Of a stretch of 64,000 nucleotides of DNA, positions 49,030 to 61,422 are shown piece by piece. The DNA lies in NCBI RefSeq assembly GCF_001314605.1, contig NZ_LIHP01000004.1, forward strand, positions 124,001 through 188,000, given 5' to 3'. The stretch's first letter is position 1; every line of letters starts with the position of its first letter. The DNA comes from Marinobacter sp. HL-58. Lineage in GTDB: Bacteria > Pseudomonadota > Gammaproteobacteria > Pseudomonadales > Oleiphilaceae. The notes under the pieces were generated by a model, which was given only the letters and a program-made list of their open reading frames with translations, made no database searches and was not told where the DNA came from. Made by a program: the position numbers and the translations under genes.

Positions 49030-49686
49030 ATGACGCAATCGCAGAAGGGTTTATGGTTGGTATCCATGCTGGCAGCGTTGCTGGTATTTGCATTGCCCGC
49101 CCAGGCGGAAGAAAGTGGGGAAGCGGCCGCTGCCGAACTGGCCTCCATGCTGGAAAGTTATGAATCGTTTCAGTCCGACTTCATCCAGATCGTGGTGAAT
49201 GAAAATGGTAAACGGGTGCAGGAAAGCCGTGGTTCCCTGAAGGCAAAACGCCCGGGCCTGTTTTACTGGGAGACCAGCGAACCCCATTCCCAGTTTGTCG
49301 TCAGTGACGGCAGCAAGGTAGAGGTCTATGACCCTGACCTTGAACAGGTGACCGTTCACAGTCTGGACGAAAAGGTCTCTACAACGCCGGCACTTCTGCT
49401 GAGTGGCGAAGTGGACAACCTAGATGAAACCTACAAGGTTTCCATGCAGTCCGGCGGCGATGATACCCGTGAGTTTACCCTGGAGCCGAGGAGCGAGGAT
49501 TCTCTTTTCGTGTCGTTGCGGCTGACCTTCTCCGGAGGCGAGCTTCGCGAGATGCGCATGGAGGATTCCATGTCACAACTGAGCGTGCTCAGCTTTGAAG
49601 GCATCGTCCTTAATGAAGATGTCAGTGACAGCGCTTTCGTACTCGAGTATCCGGACGAAGTGGATGTGATCCGGGACGGGGCCTGA
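49030..49686 (+). CDS. lolA: Outer-membrane lipoprotein carrier protein
   Basis: 218 residues. The signal peptide ends near PAQA (residue 26). The mature chain shows the LolA pattern LASMLESYESFQSDFIQIVV, KRPGLFYWETSEPHSQFVVS and VEVYDPDLEQVTV. It carries lipoproteins across the periplasm from LolCDE to LolB. It lies between ftsK and rarA, the usual place in gammaproteobacteria, and its stop overlaps the rarA start (TGATG). Confidence 0.95.
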   Translation: MTQSQKGLWLVSMLAALLVFALPAQAEESGEAAAAELASMLESYESFQSDFIQIVVNENGKRVQESRGSLKAKRPGLFYWETSEPHSQFVVSDGSKVEVYDPDLEQVTVHSLDEKVSTTPALLLSGEVDNLDETYKVSMQSGGDDTREFTLEPRSEDSLFVSLRLTFSGGELREMRMEDSMSQLSVLSFEGIVLNEDVSDSAFVLEYPDEVDVIRDGA

Positions 49687-51029
49687 TGCAGGAGAGCCTG
49701 TTCGGCGAACAGCAGGGGTTCCGGCCCCTGGCTGCACGAATGCGCCCCGCCAGCCTGGACGAGTACGTGGGCCAGGCCCACCTGGTGGGTGAGGGCAAGC
49801 CGCTCCGGCGGGCAGTGGAGCAGTGTCAGCTTCATTCCATGATCCTCTGGGGGCCTCCGGGCGTCGGCAAGACCACATTTGCCCGCCTGCTGGCCAACCT
49901 CGGCGACCTCAGCTTCGAGACTGTCTCCGCGGTTCTGAGCGGTGTAAAGGACATCCGCGAGATCGTAACCCGGGCGAAAGACCGCAAGCACACCGAAGGC
50001 CGGGATACCCTGTTGTTCGTGGACGAGGTTCACCGCTTCAACAAGAGCCAGCAGGACGCGTTCCTGCCCCACATCGAGGATGGCACCTTTATCTTTGTAG
50101 GGGCCACCACGGAAAACCCTTCCTTCGAACTCAACAGCGCCCTGCTGTCCCGTACCCGGGTTTACGTACTCAAGAATCTCGCGGATACCGATATTCTGGA
50201 ACTGCTGAACCGGGCGTTAATCTCACCGGAAGGCCTGGGTGGACGCTTTTCAGTTGAGCACCCCGTGCTGGATCTTATGGCATCGGCTTCCGGTGGTGAC
50301 GCCAGGCGGGCGCTGAACATCCTTGAGGTAGCCACGGACCTGGCCGAGCCCGATGGCGAGAACAGCGCGAAGATTACCCGAGACCACCTGGAGCAGGTGC
50401 TGCAGACCAGCCTGAGGCGTTTCGACAAGGGCGGTGATGTTTTCTATGACCAGATATCAGCCCTGCACAAGTCTGTGCGCGGGTCGGACCCGGACGGGTC
50501 CCTGTACTGGCTGTGCCGGATGCTCGATGGCGGCTGTGATCCCCTGTATGTTGCCCGCCGGCTGGCAAGGATTGCCAGTGAGGATATCGGTAACGCCGAT
50601 CCACGGGCGCTGCAGATCTCCATGGACGCCTGGGAGGCCCAGGAACGGCTTGGGTCACCGGAAGGGGAGTTGGCCCTTGCCCAGGCCGTTACCTACCTGG
50701 CGATGGCTCCGAAGAGCAATGCGGTCTACAAGGCATTCAACCAGTGCATGGCCGACATCCGCAATGATCCGGACTATGAGGTGCCGGTGCATCTGCGCAA
50801 CGCCCCTACCAAACTGCTGAAGTCCCTGGGCCACGGGGACGAATACCGTTATGCCCACGATGAGCCCGAAGCCTTTGCCGCCGGGGAATCCTACCTGCCA
50901 GAATCCATCCATGGGCGCAGGTACTATGAACCGGTAAACCGTGGTCTGGAAATCAAACTCGCTGAAAAGCGGGAGCGGCTGGATGAGCGCAACCAGGCCA
51001 GCCCCCGCAAACGTTATCCCCGGAACTGA
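49686..51029 (+). CDS. rarA: Replication-associated recombination protein A
   Basis: 447 residues. An AAA+ ATPase of the RarA/MgsA/WRNIP1 family acting at stalled forks. Walker A is WGPPGVGKTTFARLLA near residue 54, and Walker B/sensor is LLFVDEVHRFNKSQQDAFLP. The C-terminal part has the tetramerisation domain with PLYVARRLARIASEDIGNAD. Coupled to lolA through a one-base stop/start overlap. Confidence 0.96.
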   Translation: MQESLFGEQQGFRPLAARMRPASLDEYVGQAHLVGEGKPLRRAVEQCQLHSMILWGPPGVGKTTFARLLANLGDLSFETVSAVLSGVKDIREIVTRAKDRKHTEGRDTLLFVDEVHRFNKSQQDAFLPHIEDGTFIFVGATTENPSFELNSALLSRTRVYVLKNLADTDILELLNRALISPEGLGGRFSVEHPVLDLMASASGGDARRALNILEVATDLAEPDGENSAKITRDHLEQVLQTSLRRFDKGGDVFYDQISALHKSVRGSDPDGSLYWLCRMLDGGCDPLYVARRLARIASEDIGNADPRALQISMDAWEAQERLGSPEGELALAQAVTYLAMAPKSNAVYKAFNQCMADIRNDPDYEVPVHLRNAPTKLLKSLGHGDEYRYAHDEPEAFAAGESYLPESIHGRRYYEPVNRGLEIKLAEKRERLDERNQASPRKRYPRN

Positions 51030-51053
51030 ACTGCCCCGCCTGCAACGCCTGCT

Positions 51054-51082
51054 GTAGCCATAGACCTCGTCGCAGGTATAAT
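51054..51082 (+). promoter_or_regulatory. serS: Predicted promoter of serS
   Basis: A perfect TATAAT at 51077-51082, 17 bases after a weak -35 (GTAGCC), 58 bases before the start codon. Confidence 0.5.
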
Positions 51083-51119
51083 GCCCAGTCAATCGTGTAA
51101 AACAGACATTTACCTTTGA

Positions 51120-53243
<2,124 letters not shown>

Positions 53244-53251
<8 letters not shown>

Positions 53252-53263
53252 GTGTTCAGCCGC
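53244..53263. terminator. Hairpin between convergent cobA and the DAHP synthase gene
   Basis: GCGGCTGA-GTGT-TCAGCCGC is a perfect eight-base stem overlapping the cobA stop codon. No T-tract is present, so function is presumed from position. Confidence 0.45.
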
Positions 53264-53275
53264 ACCAATGAGTTC

Positions 53276-54349
53276 TTAGCCGCGACGCTTCGGCAACACA
53301 TCCCTGAGTTTGTCCCGCATCTCGTACAGGGCTTTCTCGGTGGTTTCCCAGTCAATACAGGCGTCCGTCACTGATACGCCGTATTTCAGGTCCGCCAGGT
53401 TCTCCGGGATCGACTGATTTCCCCAGTTAAGGTTACTCTCCACCATCAGGCCCTGGATTGACTGGTTGCCTTCCAGGATCTGGTGGGTGATATCCTGGAT
53501 AACCAGTGGCTGAATCGCCGGATCCTTACTGGAGTTGGCATGGCTGCAGTCCACCATGGTGGACTGACGCAGCTTGGCTTTCTCAAGGGCCTGTTCGCAC
53601 AGGGCAACACTCACGGAATCGTAGTTGGGCTTGCCACCGCCGCCGCGAAGAACCACGTGGCCGTAGTTGTTACCACGAGTGCGGATGATGGCCACCTTGC
53701 CCTGCTGGTCGATACCCAGGAAGCTGTGGGGGTGAGAGACCGACTTCATGGCATTGACGGCGACGTCGAGGCTGCCATCGGTACCATTTTTGAAGCCGAT
53801 GGCCATGGACAGGCCGCTGCTCATTTCCCGGTGGGTCTGGGATTCAGTGGTGCGGGCGCCGATGGCCGACCAGGAAATGGTGTCCTGCAAGTACTGCGGG
53901 GAGATGGGGTCGAGTGCTTCCGTTGCCGCAGGCAGACCCAGCTCCGAGATGTCCAGCAGCAGGCGACGGCCAATATGAAGGCCCTGCTCGATATCAAAGG
54001 TGTCGTTCAGGTGCGGGTCGTTGATCAGGCCTTTCCAGCCCACGGTGGTACGGGGTTTTTCGAAATAGACCCGCATGACGATCAACAGGGTATCACTGAC
54101 CTCGTCAGCGAGTTTCTTGAGCTTGGCGGCGTATTCACGGGCTGCTTCAACATCATGAATGGAGCAGGGGCCCACCACCACAAACAGGCGATGATCCTTG
54201 CCGTCCATGATGTCGTAAATAGCCTGACGGCCTTTTTCCACGGTTTCGGCGGCCTTGCCGGAAAGCGGCATTTCCTGCTTGAGCGCTTCAGGGGTGATCA
54301 ATGGTTCCTGACTCGCCACATTCAGATTCTCTAGTTTGGTGCCCGACAT
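53276..54349 (-). CDS. aroG: 3-deoxy-7-phosphoheptulonate synthase (class I)
   Basis: 357 residues. It condenses PEP with erythrose 4-phosphate to start the shikimate pathway. Class I landmarks are VVVGPCSIHDVEAA, MRVYFEKPRTTVGWKGLINDP, GARTTESQTHREMSSGLSM and DCSHANSSKD. It is one of the feedback-controlled AroF/G/H isoenzymes; which amino acid inhibits it cannot be told reliably from sequence alone, so the symbol is generic. Divergent from the DUF1631 gene. Confidence 0.92.
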   Translation of the reverse strand: MSGTKLENLNVASQEPLITPEALKQEMPLSGKAAETVEKGRQAIYDIMDGKDHRLFVVVGPCSIHDVEAAREYAAKLKKLADEVSDTLLIVMRVYFEKPRTTVGWKGLINDPHLNDTFDIEQGLHIGRRLLLDISELGLPAATEALDPISPQYLQDTISWSAIGARTTESQTHREMSSGLSMAIGFKNGTDGSLDVAVNAMKSVSHPHSFLGIDQQGKVAIIRTRGNNYGHVVLRGGGGKPNYDSVSVALCEQALEKAKLRQSTMVDCSHANSSKDPAIQPLVIQDITHQILEGNQSIQGLMVESNLNWGNQSIPENLADLKYGVSVTDACIDWETTEKALYEMRDKLRDVLPKRRG

Positions 54350-54394
54350 GCTGTTGTTATCCCCGTCGCATAAACATGACTGGCCGGCGTTTAG

Positions 54395-54425
54395 TTGCAG
54401 TAAACCCCGGCGAGTTGGTTATACT
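54395..54425 (+). promoter_or_regulatory. Predicted promoter of the DUF1631-like gene
   Basis: TTGCAG and TATACT (or TTATAC, 18-base spacing) lie 48 bases before the start codon in the gap between two divergent genes. Confidence 0.45.
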
Positions 54426-54472
54426 GCGTTATTTGATGAACCTTTTCAACGCTTCTGACGCGCGGAGAACGG

Positions 54473-56296
54473 ATGCAGCAGAGCACGCAGAAAAAGCGGG
54501 AAGTACTGCCCCGGAAACGGGTTGCAGAGAAGATGGCCGACGTGCTCTCCGGCATCCGTGTACCAGAGCTTCCGTACCCCGCCCGAAAACTGCCACCGGA
54601 CGCTGTCAGTGACTGGCGCCCCCTGCTGCTGTCGTGCTGGACGGAGCAACGGGACGAGCCGGTCACCCGTGTTATTCGTTCGGTTTCCCTGACCTGGTCC
54701 GTCCGGCAGATCAACGCTGCCTATGTTGCCGATCGCATCATGGGCGTGTTCCTGAAAACCAGTGGCCTGCATCCGGAGCTGGCCCGCCGCATTGCCCGGC
54801 TCAGATTCTTTTTTGCCTGGCGCATGGACCTGGAAGGCGCCGGTGCTCTCCCTGATACGCTGATCCAGTGGCTGAACAGCCTGCAGGACTGTCGCGGCTG
54901 GAGTGCGTCCGGCGGCCGTTCGGCCAGAGCGGTTCTCGACCAGCTGGATGCACTGATCATTGCGGTTTCCGGCAGTTTCGATTCCGGTGATGTGGAACCG
55001 GTGCTGGCATTCTGTCGCCAGTGGGAGCAGGACGCCGCCAGACGTGAGCAGCAGAACGACCGGCTTCGCCAGCGCCTTCTAGCCACGGAAGAAGGTGCCG
55101 CCAGGCAGCGGCGTGCCGAGCAGACCGCTCGCGCGCTGGTAGGCCGGGCGTTGCAGAATCGCCAATTACCCCAGGCGGTCGTCAGTTTCATCTTTGATCA
55201 CTGGTTCGGGTTGTTGAAGCAGATTGTCTGGGGGGAGGGTACCGGAGGGGAGAACTGGCGCCATGCCGGCAAACTTCTGGAATGGCTGGTGTGGATCGGC
55301 GACCCCGACCTTTCCGACAGTGACCGCAATCGTCTTTACACTGTTGGCGAACAGATTGGAGACCGCATATCCGACGTGTGGAAGCGCGTGCAGAAGAAAC
55401 CCCTGGAGGAGAAAGCGCTGGAAGGCGTTCAGGCGGTAATGGTGGCCCGTCTCAGAGGAGAAACGCCGGACCTGGTGCCCGCGCTACCGCCTGGTGACCG
55501 GTTCTCCTGGAATCCGTCCTGGCTGACCTTTTCCCCGCCCGATGAACATGAGATATCCCCTCTCAAGGGCAAGTGGTACGTGGAAGGTGAGGGCGAAAAC
55601 GAGCAGCGTCGGTTCTTTTTTGCATTGTTGGAGGACACCGGCGAAGTGCTCTGGACCAACGGCGCCGGTGTCAAACTCCGGGTTTTGTCCTGGGCCCGGT
55701 TTGTCGAGGGTCTGGAGAGTGGCACATTGCGGCCGCTGCCACCGCTCAAACCGTTCGGAGAGGTATTGGCGGAAACCATCACGTCTCTCTCAGGGGTGCT
55801 TGATCGCCAGAAACAACAGCGGGAGCAGGCGGCGAAGGAAGCCAGGGCCCGTGCCGAGGCGTTGCGTAAGGAAAAAGCCGAAGCAGAGCGGCAGCGCCAG
55901 GAAGAAGAAGCAGCGCGACAGGCCGAAATTGCACGCCAGAAAAAAGCGGTGGAAGCGCAGCGCCAGGCCGAAGAAGAGGCGGAACAGCAGCGTCTGTTGC
56001 GTGAGAAGGAAGCAGCTGCGCGGGAACTGGTCGATGGCATCAAACTCGGTGGCTGGATAGTCGAAGAGAACAGCGCCAAAGGGCAGGGCCCGGTCCGCCT
56101 CAAGCTGGCCGTCCGGATCAACGCCTCACGGAAACTGGTGTTTGTGGACCGGCTTGGGCTGAATCGCCGCGAGTTCCTGGTGGATCAGCTGGTGGACGAT
56201 ATTGTTGCCCGCCGCATTCGTGTACTGGGAGCATCCGCGGAATTTGACGACACCCTTTCCAGGGTTGTGGGGCGAATCCGGGTAGGCCGGAACTGA
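54473..56296 (+). CDS. DUF1631-like protein with coiled coil
   Basis: 607 residues. The layout fits DUF1631 proteins: a helical N-terminal region, a segment near 360-420 with GKWYVEGEGENEQRRFFFAL then GEVLWTNGAGVKLRVLSWARF, and a C-terminal repeat of that unit (GGWIVEENSAKGQGPVRLKL, LVFVDRLGLNRREFLVDQLV). These two units resemble PilZ-like beta barrels. Between them, residues about 443-520, is a long Glu/Arg/Ala coiled coil. No signal peptide or membrane helix. GGAGAACGG is the ribosome site. It is followed after 31 bases by a genuine PilZ protein, hinting at cyclic di-GMP signalling. Function unknown. Confidence 0.7.
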   Translation: MQQSTQKKREVLPRKRVAEKMADVLSGIRVPELPYPARKLPPDAVSDWRPLLLSCWTEQRDEPVTRVIRSVSLTWSVRQINAAYVADRIMGVFLKTSGLHPELARRIARLRFFFAWRMDLEGAGALPDTLIQWLNSLQDCRGWSASGGRSARAVLDQLDALIIAVSGSFDSGDVEPVLAFCRQWEQDAARREQQNDRLRQRLLATEEGAARQRRAEQTARALVGRALQNRQLPQAVVSFIFDHWFGLLKQIVWGEGTGGENWRHAGKLLEWLVWIGDPDLSDSDRNRLYTVGEQIGDRISDVWKRVQKKPLEEKALEGVQAVMVARLRGETPDLVPALPPGDRFSWNPSWLTFSPPDEHEISPLKGKWYVEGEGENEQRRFFFALLEDTGEVLWTNGAGVKLRVLSWARFVEGLESGTLRPLPPLKPFGEVLAETITSLSGVLDRQKQQREQAAKEARARAEALRKEKAEAERQRQEEEAARQAEIARQKKAVEAQRQAEEEAEQQRLLREKEAAARELVDGIKLGGWIVEENSAKGQGPVRLKLAVRINASRKLVFVDRLGLNRREFLVDQLVDDIVARRIRVLGASAEFDDTLSRVVGRIRVGRN

Positions 56297-56327
56297 TCCG
56301 TTAATGGGCAACGGCAGGTAGAAGACT

Positions 56328-56741
56328 ATGAGCGATGTTGATTACAACTTCGGGAACTACGACGATTCACCTGAATCGGGGGATAACCGTTCCGAGTACC
56401 GGCTGACGGCAAGTGCAAAGGTTACGATAGAGCTGGAATCAGCGGTTCCGGACGACGCCGGAGACAGTGCTTCGCGAACCCTGGTCTCCCGGACCAGTGA
56501 TCTGTCGGCCAGGGGGATCCGGCTGCTGACATCCGAGCCCCTGACAACGGGGGCCATCCTCCCCGCCTGGGTAAACCTGGAGGAGATTTCCGAACCGTTC
56601 AGACTGATGGTTGAAGTGGTCTGGTGCCGACCCGCAGAGGAGAGTGGTGGTTGGCTGGTCGGGCTGCAGATTCTGGAATCGGACGATACCGCCTTCCTGG
56701 AGTGGGTTGAGGCAGTGGCACGGGCGATGTCAGAGGGGTAA
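56328..56741 (+). CDS. PilZ-domain protein with intact c-di-GMP motifs
   Basis: 137 residues. Unlike the PilZ at 19698, this protein keeps both cyclic di-GMP signatures: RSEYR near residue 21-25 and DLSARG near 59-64, followed by IRLL. The remaining sequence is a plain single PilZ barrel with no output domain, as in small c-di-GMP adaptor proteins. It probably shares a transcript with the DUF1631-like gene. Its target cannot be inferred. Confidence 0.85.
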   Translation: MSDVDYNFGNYDDSPESGDNRSEYRLTASAKVTIELESAVPDDAGDSASRTLVSRTSDLSARGIRLLTSEPLTTGAILPAWVNLEEISEPFRLMVEVVWCRPAEESGGWLVGLQILESDDTAFLEWVEAVARAMSEG

Positions 56742-56795
56742 AGGGTAGCGGAAGTTCCCGGCAGGGCTTGCCCCCACCGGGATCACCGGGCGCTC

Positions 56796-57581
56796 TCAGT
56801 CTTCCAGTTCGCCCATGCCGGTAATATTGAAGCCGGCGTCTACGTACATGATTTCACCGGTGATACCGCTGGCCATGTCAGAACACATGAAAGCCGCGGC
56901 GTTACCCACTTCGTCAGTGGTGACATTCCGGCGCAGGGGAGCCCTGCGGGCATTCTCGGACAGCATGCGGCGGAAGCTCTTGATGCCGGAAGCCGCCAGG
57001 GTCTTGATGGGCCCGGCGGAAATGGCATTCACGCGGATGCCGTCACGGCCCAGGCTGGCTGCCATGTAGCGGACATTGGCCTCAAGGGAAGCCTTTGCCA
57101 GCCCCATCACATTGTAGTTCTGCAGTACTTTTTCCGCACCCAGGTAGCTCAGGGTCAGCAGAGAGCTGTTTTCGTGCAGCATCTTGCGCCCGGCCTTGGC
57201 AAGGGCCACAAAGCTGTAGGAACTGATGTCGTGGGCGATCCGGAAGCCTTCACGGGTGGTCACGTCGACATAGTTGCCGTCCAGTTCATTGGCCGGTGCA
57301 TAACCCACGGAATGGACGATGACATCGATATCATCCCAGTGTTTGGCCAGTTCAGTGAAAACCCCTTCGATTTCATCATCACTGGCAACGTCGCACGGAA
57401 AGATCAGTGAGCTGCCCCAGCCTTCGGCAAACTTCTCCACCCGGGACTTGAGTTTTTCATTCTGGTAGGTAAATGCGAGTTCCGCACCTTCTCTGGCGAA
57501 AGCGTCTGCGATGCCATAGGCAATGGAATGCTTGCTTGCGACGCCAACAATCAGTGCTTTCTTGCCACTGAGTAATCCCAT
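56796..57581 (-). CDS. fabI: Enoyl-[acyl-carrier-protein] reductase (NADH) FabI
   Basis: 261 residues. It catalyses the last reduction in each fatty-acid elongation cycle. The short-chain dehydrogenase fold shows [20 protein letters not shown] at the N-terminus and the FabI active site [20 protein letters not shown] (Tyr-x6-Lys type). Its length and these motifs separate it from FabV or FabK. AGGGAGA precedes the ATG. It lies 63 bases downstream of the Yej ATPase gene in the same direction, so partial read-through is possible. Confidence 0.96.
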   Translation of the reverse strand: MGLLSGKKALIVGVASKHSIAYGIADAFAREGAELAFTYQNEKLKSRVEKFAEGWGSSLIFPCDVASDDEIEGVFTELAKHWDDIDVIVHSVGYAPANELDGNYVDVTTREGFRIAHDISSYSFVALAKAGRKMLHENSSLLTLSYLGAEKVLQNYNVMGLAKASLEANVRYMAASLGRDGIRVNAISAGPIKTLAASGIKSFRRMLSENARRAPLRRNVTTDEVGNAAAFMCSDMASGITGEIMYVDAGFNITGMGELED

Positions 57582-57644
57582 AACGATTCTCCCTGTGTTT
57601 CAGTTTAAGGCATTATCCATGAACCGTTGCGGCACGGGTAACGC

Positions 57645-59261
57645 TCAATTGGTCGTAGTATCCGGCGCAGTTTGCCGAGTGTAGAAGAGTGCCGCGCCAA
57701 GAAGTTCACGGGTGTACTCGTGTTCCGGTGCGCTGAAAATTCCGGCCGCTTCGCCATACTCCACCACCTGGCCGTTCTTGAGTACCAGCAATTTATGGCT
57801 GAGTGCTCTGACCACAGTCAGATCGTGGCTGATAAACACATAGCTTAGACCATATTTGTCCTGTATATCCCTGAGCAGGGTGATCACCTGTTTTTGCACG
57901 GTGCGATCAAGCGCCGAGGTGGGTTCGTCCAGAATGATCAGTTCCGGCTGCAGGACCAGGGCCCGGGCAATGGCGATCCGCTGGCGCTGGCCCCCGGAAA
58001 ATTCGTGTGGATAGCGGTGGCGGGCGTCGGGGTCGAGGCCCACATCATTCAGCGCCTGAATCACCTTGCGGTCCTGTTCTTCCGGAGTGGCCGGCGAGTG
58101 TATCTCCAGGCCCTCCCGGACGATTTCCGCAACGGACATGCGAGGGCTGAGGCTGCCGAAAGGATCCTGGAACACAATCTGAATGCGGCTGCGCCAGGGG
58201 CGGAACTGTTTCTGGTCCAGATGGGACAGTTCCTCCCCCATCAGACGGATACTCCCGGTGCTGCCCGTAAGCTTCAGCAACGCATGACCGATCGTGGTTT
58301 TACCACTGCCGCTTTCCCCCACAATACCCAGGGTTTCGCCCTGATTCAGGGAGAAGCTGGCATTGTCCACAGCCTGGAACCAGGCTTTCGGTTTGCCCAA
58401 CAGGCTCTTTCGGGTAATAAATCGCACATCCAGATTCTGAACATCCAGCAGTGGTTTATTATTGATCATGGCACCGGAGGGCGAGGCCGGTGGCTCGGCG
58501 TCGAGCAGGCGACGGGTGTAGGGGTGCCGGGGATGATCGAACAGCGTATCGGTAGCGGCCTCTTCAACCAGCAGGCCACTCTCCATAACCACCACATGAT
58601 CCGCATACCGGCGCACGATGGAAAGATCGTGGGTGATCAGGAGAATCGCCATCCCCAGTTTATGCTGGAGGTCTTTCAGCAACTCCAGTACCTGTTTCTG
58701 AACGGTCACATCCAGGGCTGTCGTGGGCTCGTCTGCAATCAACAGGTCGGGCTCATTGGCCAGGGCCATGGCAATCATTACCCGTTGCTTCTGGCCCCCG
58801 GACAACTGGTGAGGGTAACTGTTCAGCCGTTCCTCCGGGGACGGTATACCGACAAGTTCCAGTAACTCGATGCAGCGAGCTTTCGCCTGCGGACCTCGCA
58901 TGCCCTTGTGAAGAGCCAGGGTTTCGCTGATCTGCTTCTCCACCGTATGAAGCGGGTTGAGGGAAGTCATCGGTTCCTGGAATATCATGCTGACCTGGCG
59001 GCCACGAATCTGTCGCAGCCGCTTCTGGCTTGCTTTCAGCATGTCTTCACCTTGAAAAAGGATTTCACCTGTCGGGTAGCTGGCGTGGCGCTCGTCGAGC
59101 AGGCGCAGAACAGACAATGCCGATACCGATTTTCCGGAGCCGCTTTCTCCGACCAGCGCCACGGTTTCCCCACGGTGGATCGTCAGCGAGAGCTTCCTGA
59201 CTGCCTGAACGGAGCCATCAAATGTGACGGACAGATCCTTGATTTCCAGAAGCTGCGACAT
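57645..59261 (-). CDS. yejF: Peptide ABC transporter ATP-binding protein (duplicated, YejF-like)
   Basis: 538 residues from the ATG at 59261, which starts [16 protein letters not shown] one base after the preceding stop; an upstream in-frame start would overlap yejE. It has two complete nucleotide-binding domains. The first carries GESGSGKS and LSGGQKQRV, the second GESGSGKTT and FSGGQRQRI, with DEPTTALD and DEPTSALD as Walker B. It energises uptake of oligopeptides with YejBE. Fused DppD/DppF-like halves are typical of YejF. Confidence 0.93.
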   Translation of the reverse strand: MSQLLEIKDLSVTFDGSVQAVRKLSLTIHRGETVALVGESGSGKSVSALSVLRLLDERHASYPTGEILFQGEDMLKASQKRLRQIRGRQVSMIFQEPMTSLNPLHTVEKQISETLALHKGMRGPQAKARCIELLELVGIPSPEERLNSYPHQLSGGQKQRVMIAMALANEPDLLIADEPTTALDVTVQKQVLELLKDLQHKLGMAILLITHDLSIVRRYADHVVVMESGLLVEEAATDTLFDHPRHPYTRRLLDAEPPASPSGAMINNKPLLDVQNLDVRFITRKSLLGKPKAWFQAVDNASFSLNQGETLGIVGESGSGKTTIGHALLKLTGSTGSIRLMGEELSHLDQKQFRPWRSRIQIVFQDPFGSLSPRMSVAEIVREGLEIHSPATPEEQDRKVIQALNDVGLDPDARHRYPHEFSGGQRQRIAIARALVLQPELIILDEPTSALDRTVQKQVITLLRDIQDKYGLSYVFISHDLTVVRALSHKLLVLKNGQVVEYGEAAGIFSAPEHEYTRELLGAALFYTRQTAPDTTTN

Positions 59262-59262
59262 A

Positions 59263-60291
59263 TCAGTTCTTTCTCGGGTCAAAGGCATCACGCACCGCTT
59301 CGCCCACGAAGACCAGCAGGGTCAGCATAATGGAAAGCGACACGAATGCCGAAATCCCAAGCCAGGGTGCATGCAGGTTGGATTTGCCCTGGGCGATCAG
59401 CTCACCGAGGGACGGAGAGCCCGAGGGCAGGCCAAAACCCAGGAAGTCCAGGGAAGTCAGCCCGGTGATAGCGCCGGTGAGGATGAACGGCAGAAAAGTC
59501 AGGGTGGCGACCATGGCGTTCGGCAGTATATGACGGAACATGATCTTGCGATTACCCAACCCCAGCGCTCTGGCAGCCTTTACATATTCGAAGTTACGGG
59601 CGCGAAGGAATTCAGCCCGTACCACATCAACCAGGCCCATCCAGCTGAACAGCAACATGATGCCAAGCAGCCACCAGAAATTCGGTTGTACGATGCTGGA
59701 AAGGATAATCAGCAGGTACAGCACCGGCAGCCCGGACCACACCTCAATGAATCGTTGCCCGACCAGGTCGATCTTGCCACCGTAGTAGCCCTGGATCGCC
59801 CCGACAACGACACCCACGATACAGCTCAGCAAGGTGAGAATCAGACCGAACAATACTGAAATCCGGAATCCATAGATGACCCTGGCAGCCACATCACGGC
59901 CCTGGTCGTCTGTACCGATCCAGTTCTCGGAACTCGGTGGTGCCGGTGAGGGCACATCCAGGTCATAATTGGTGGTGTCGTAACTGAAGCGGATCGGCGG
60001 CCAGATCATCCAGCCATGGGCTTCAATTTCATCGGCAATGAACGAATCCCGGTAATCCGCTTCCGTTGGCAGAAAACCTCCAAAGGTTTCTTCCGGTACC
60101 TTCTGGATCACCGGGAAGTAGAGGTCCCCCTTGTATGAGGCCACCAGCGGGGCATCGTTGGCGATCAGCTCAGCCACCAGGGAAAGGCCGAACAGGGCCA
60201 GGAATATCCACAGCGACCAGAAACCGCGTCGATTCTTGCGGAAGTTGCGAAGCCGTCTTTGCTGGATTGGGGTCAGATTGAACAGGCTCAT
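59263..60291 (-). CDS. yejE: Peptide ABC transporter permease (YejE-like)
   Basis: 342 residues. An N-terminal cytoplasmic segment with [20 protein letters not shown] leads to the first helix, then a long periplasmic loop with [22 protein letters not shown], and a BPD_transp_1 core with five helices. The EAA-like loop is [20 protein letters not shown]. It forms the inner-membrane channel with YejB. Its start overlaps the yejB stop by four bases. Confidence 0.93.
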   Translation of the reverse strand: MSLFNLTPIQQRRLRNFRKNRRGFWSLWIFLALFGLSLVAELIANDAPLVASYKGDLYFPVIQKVPEETFGGFLPTEADYRDSFIADEIEAHGWMIWPPIRFSYDTTNYDLDVPSPAPPSSENWIGTDDQGRDVAARVIYGFRISVLFGLILTLLSCIVGVVVGAIQGYYGGKIDLVGQRFIEVWSGLPVLYLLIILSSIVQPNFWWLLGIMLLFSWMGLVDVVRAEFLRARNFEYVKAARALGLGNRKIMFRHILPNAMVATLTFLPFILTGAITGLTSLDFLGFGLPSGSPSLGELIAQGKSNLHAPWLGISAFVSLSIMLTLLVFVGEAVRDAFDPRKN

Positions 60292-61373
60292 GACCCCTCC
60301 CGGCTTTCAAAATCGATACGGGGATCCACCAGAACGTAGGTGATGTCGCTGATCAGCTTCAGTACCAGCCCCATCAGCGTGAAGATATAAAGCGTTCCGA
60401 AGATTACCGGGTAATCCCGGTTCAGGGCCGCTTCGAAGCCCAGCAATCCGAGCCCGTCCAGGGAGAAGATCACTTCAATCAGCAGGGAACCGGTAAAAAA
60501 CAGGGAGACCAGTACGCCCGGCAAACTGGCGATGACGATCAGCATTGCATTGCGGAATACGTGGCCGTACAGAACCTGCTTTTCTTCCAGCCCCTTGGCA
60601 CGGGCAGTGACCACGTATTGCTTGCTGATTTCATCCAGGAAGGAGTTCTTGGTCAGCAGGGTGAGGGTGGCGAACCCGCCAATGACGTTGGCAGTTACCG
60701 GCAGGGCCAGGTGCCAGAAGTAATCGCCGATTTTCTGGTACCAGTTCAGTTCATCGAAGTTGGAGGAAGTCAGGCCCCGCAGCGGAAACCAGTCCAGGTA
60801 ACTTCCGCCTGCGAAGAGGACAATCAGCAGTATGGCGAACAGGAATCCGGGTATGGCATAACCGACGACAATGGCGGAACTGCTCCAGACGTCGAATCGG
60901 GAGCCGTCTGTGACCGCCTTGCGAATGCCAAGGGGAATGGAGATCAGATAGATGATCAGCGTTGACCAGAGCCCCAGGGAAATGGACACCGGCATCTTGT
61001 CGAGTATGAGCTCAATGACCGTCCGTTCCCGAAAGAAGGATTCACCAAAATCGAACGTGGCATAGTCGCCCAGCATCTGGATGAAGCGCTCATGGGGTGG
61101 TTTGTCGAAGCCATACATGACTTCGATTTCCCGCAGCAGTTCATCCGGCAGGCCGCGAGAGCTGCGGCTGTCACCGCTGGCGGAAGAGACCTCCTCGCCA
61201 ATGCCACCACCGCCTGCCCGGGCCAGTGCGCCACCGCCATGGCCTTCGGTCTGCGCAATCATCTGCTCAACCGGGCCGCCTGGCGCCGCCTGAACAATGA
61301 TGAAATTGAGTAGCATGATCCCGAACAGGGTCGGGATAATCAGTGCCAGGCGTCTGAGAATGTAACTGCCCAT
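60288..61373 (-). CDS. yejB: Peptide ABC transporter permease (YejB-like)
   Basis: 361 residues. The first helix [20 protein letters not shown] and the loop [11 protein letters not shown] are standard for DppB-type permeases. A Gly/Ser-rich periplasmic insertion at about 40-75 is normal for YejB. The permease core and EAA-like loop ([20 protein letters not shown]) follow. It pairs with YejE. The arrangement yejA, yejB, yejE, yejF in transcription order is the conserved one. Confidence 0.93.
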   Translation of the reverse strand: MGSYILRRLALIIPTLFGIMLLNFIIVQAAPGGPVEQMIAQTEGHGGGALARAGGGGIGEEVSSASGDSRSSRGLPDELLREIEVMYGFDKPPHERFIQMLGDYATFDFGESFFRERTVIELILDKMPVSISLGLWSTLIIYLISIPLGIRKAVTDGSRFDVWSSSAIVVGYAIPGFLFAILLIVLFAGGSYLDWFPLRGLTSSNFDELNWYQKIGDYFWHLALPVTANVIGGFATLTLLTKNSFLDEISKQYVVTARAKGLEEKQVLYGHVFRNAMLIVIASLPGVLVSLFFTGSLLIEVIFSLDGLGLLGFEAALNRDYPVIFGTLYIFTLMGLVLKLISDITYVLVDPRIDFESREGS

Positions 61374-61422
61374 TCAGCGCAACTCCGTATTCAGAACTTC
61401 CGACGTCGTTACGATCATGGGG

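Noticed and set aside
60970..61260. Gly/Ser-rich stretch in YejB suspected as an insertion
   Set aside because: YejB-type permeases commonly carry a Gly-rich periplasmic loop at this place, and the frame is intact.
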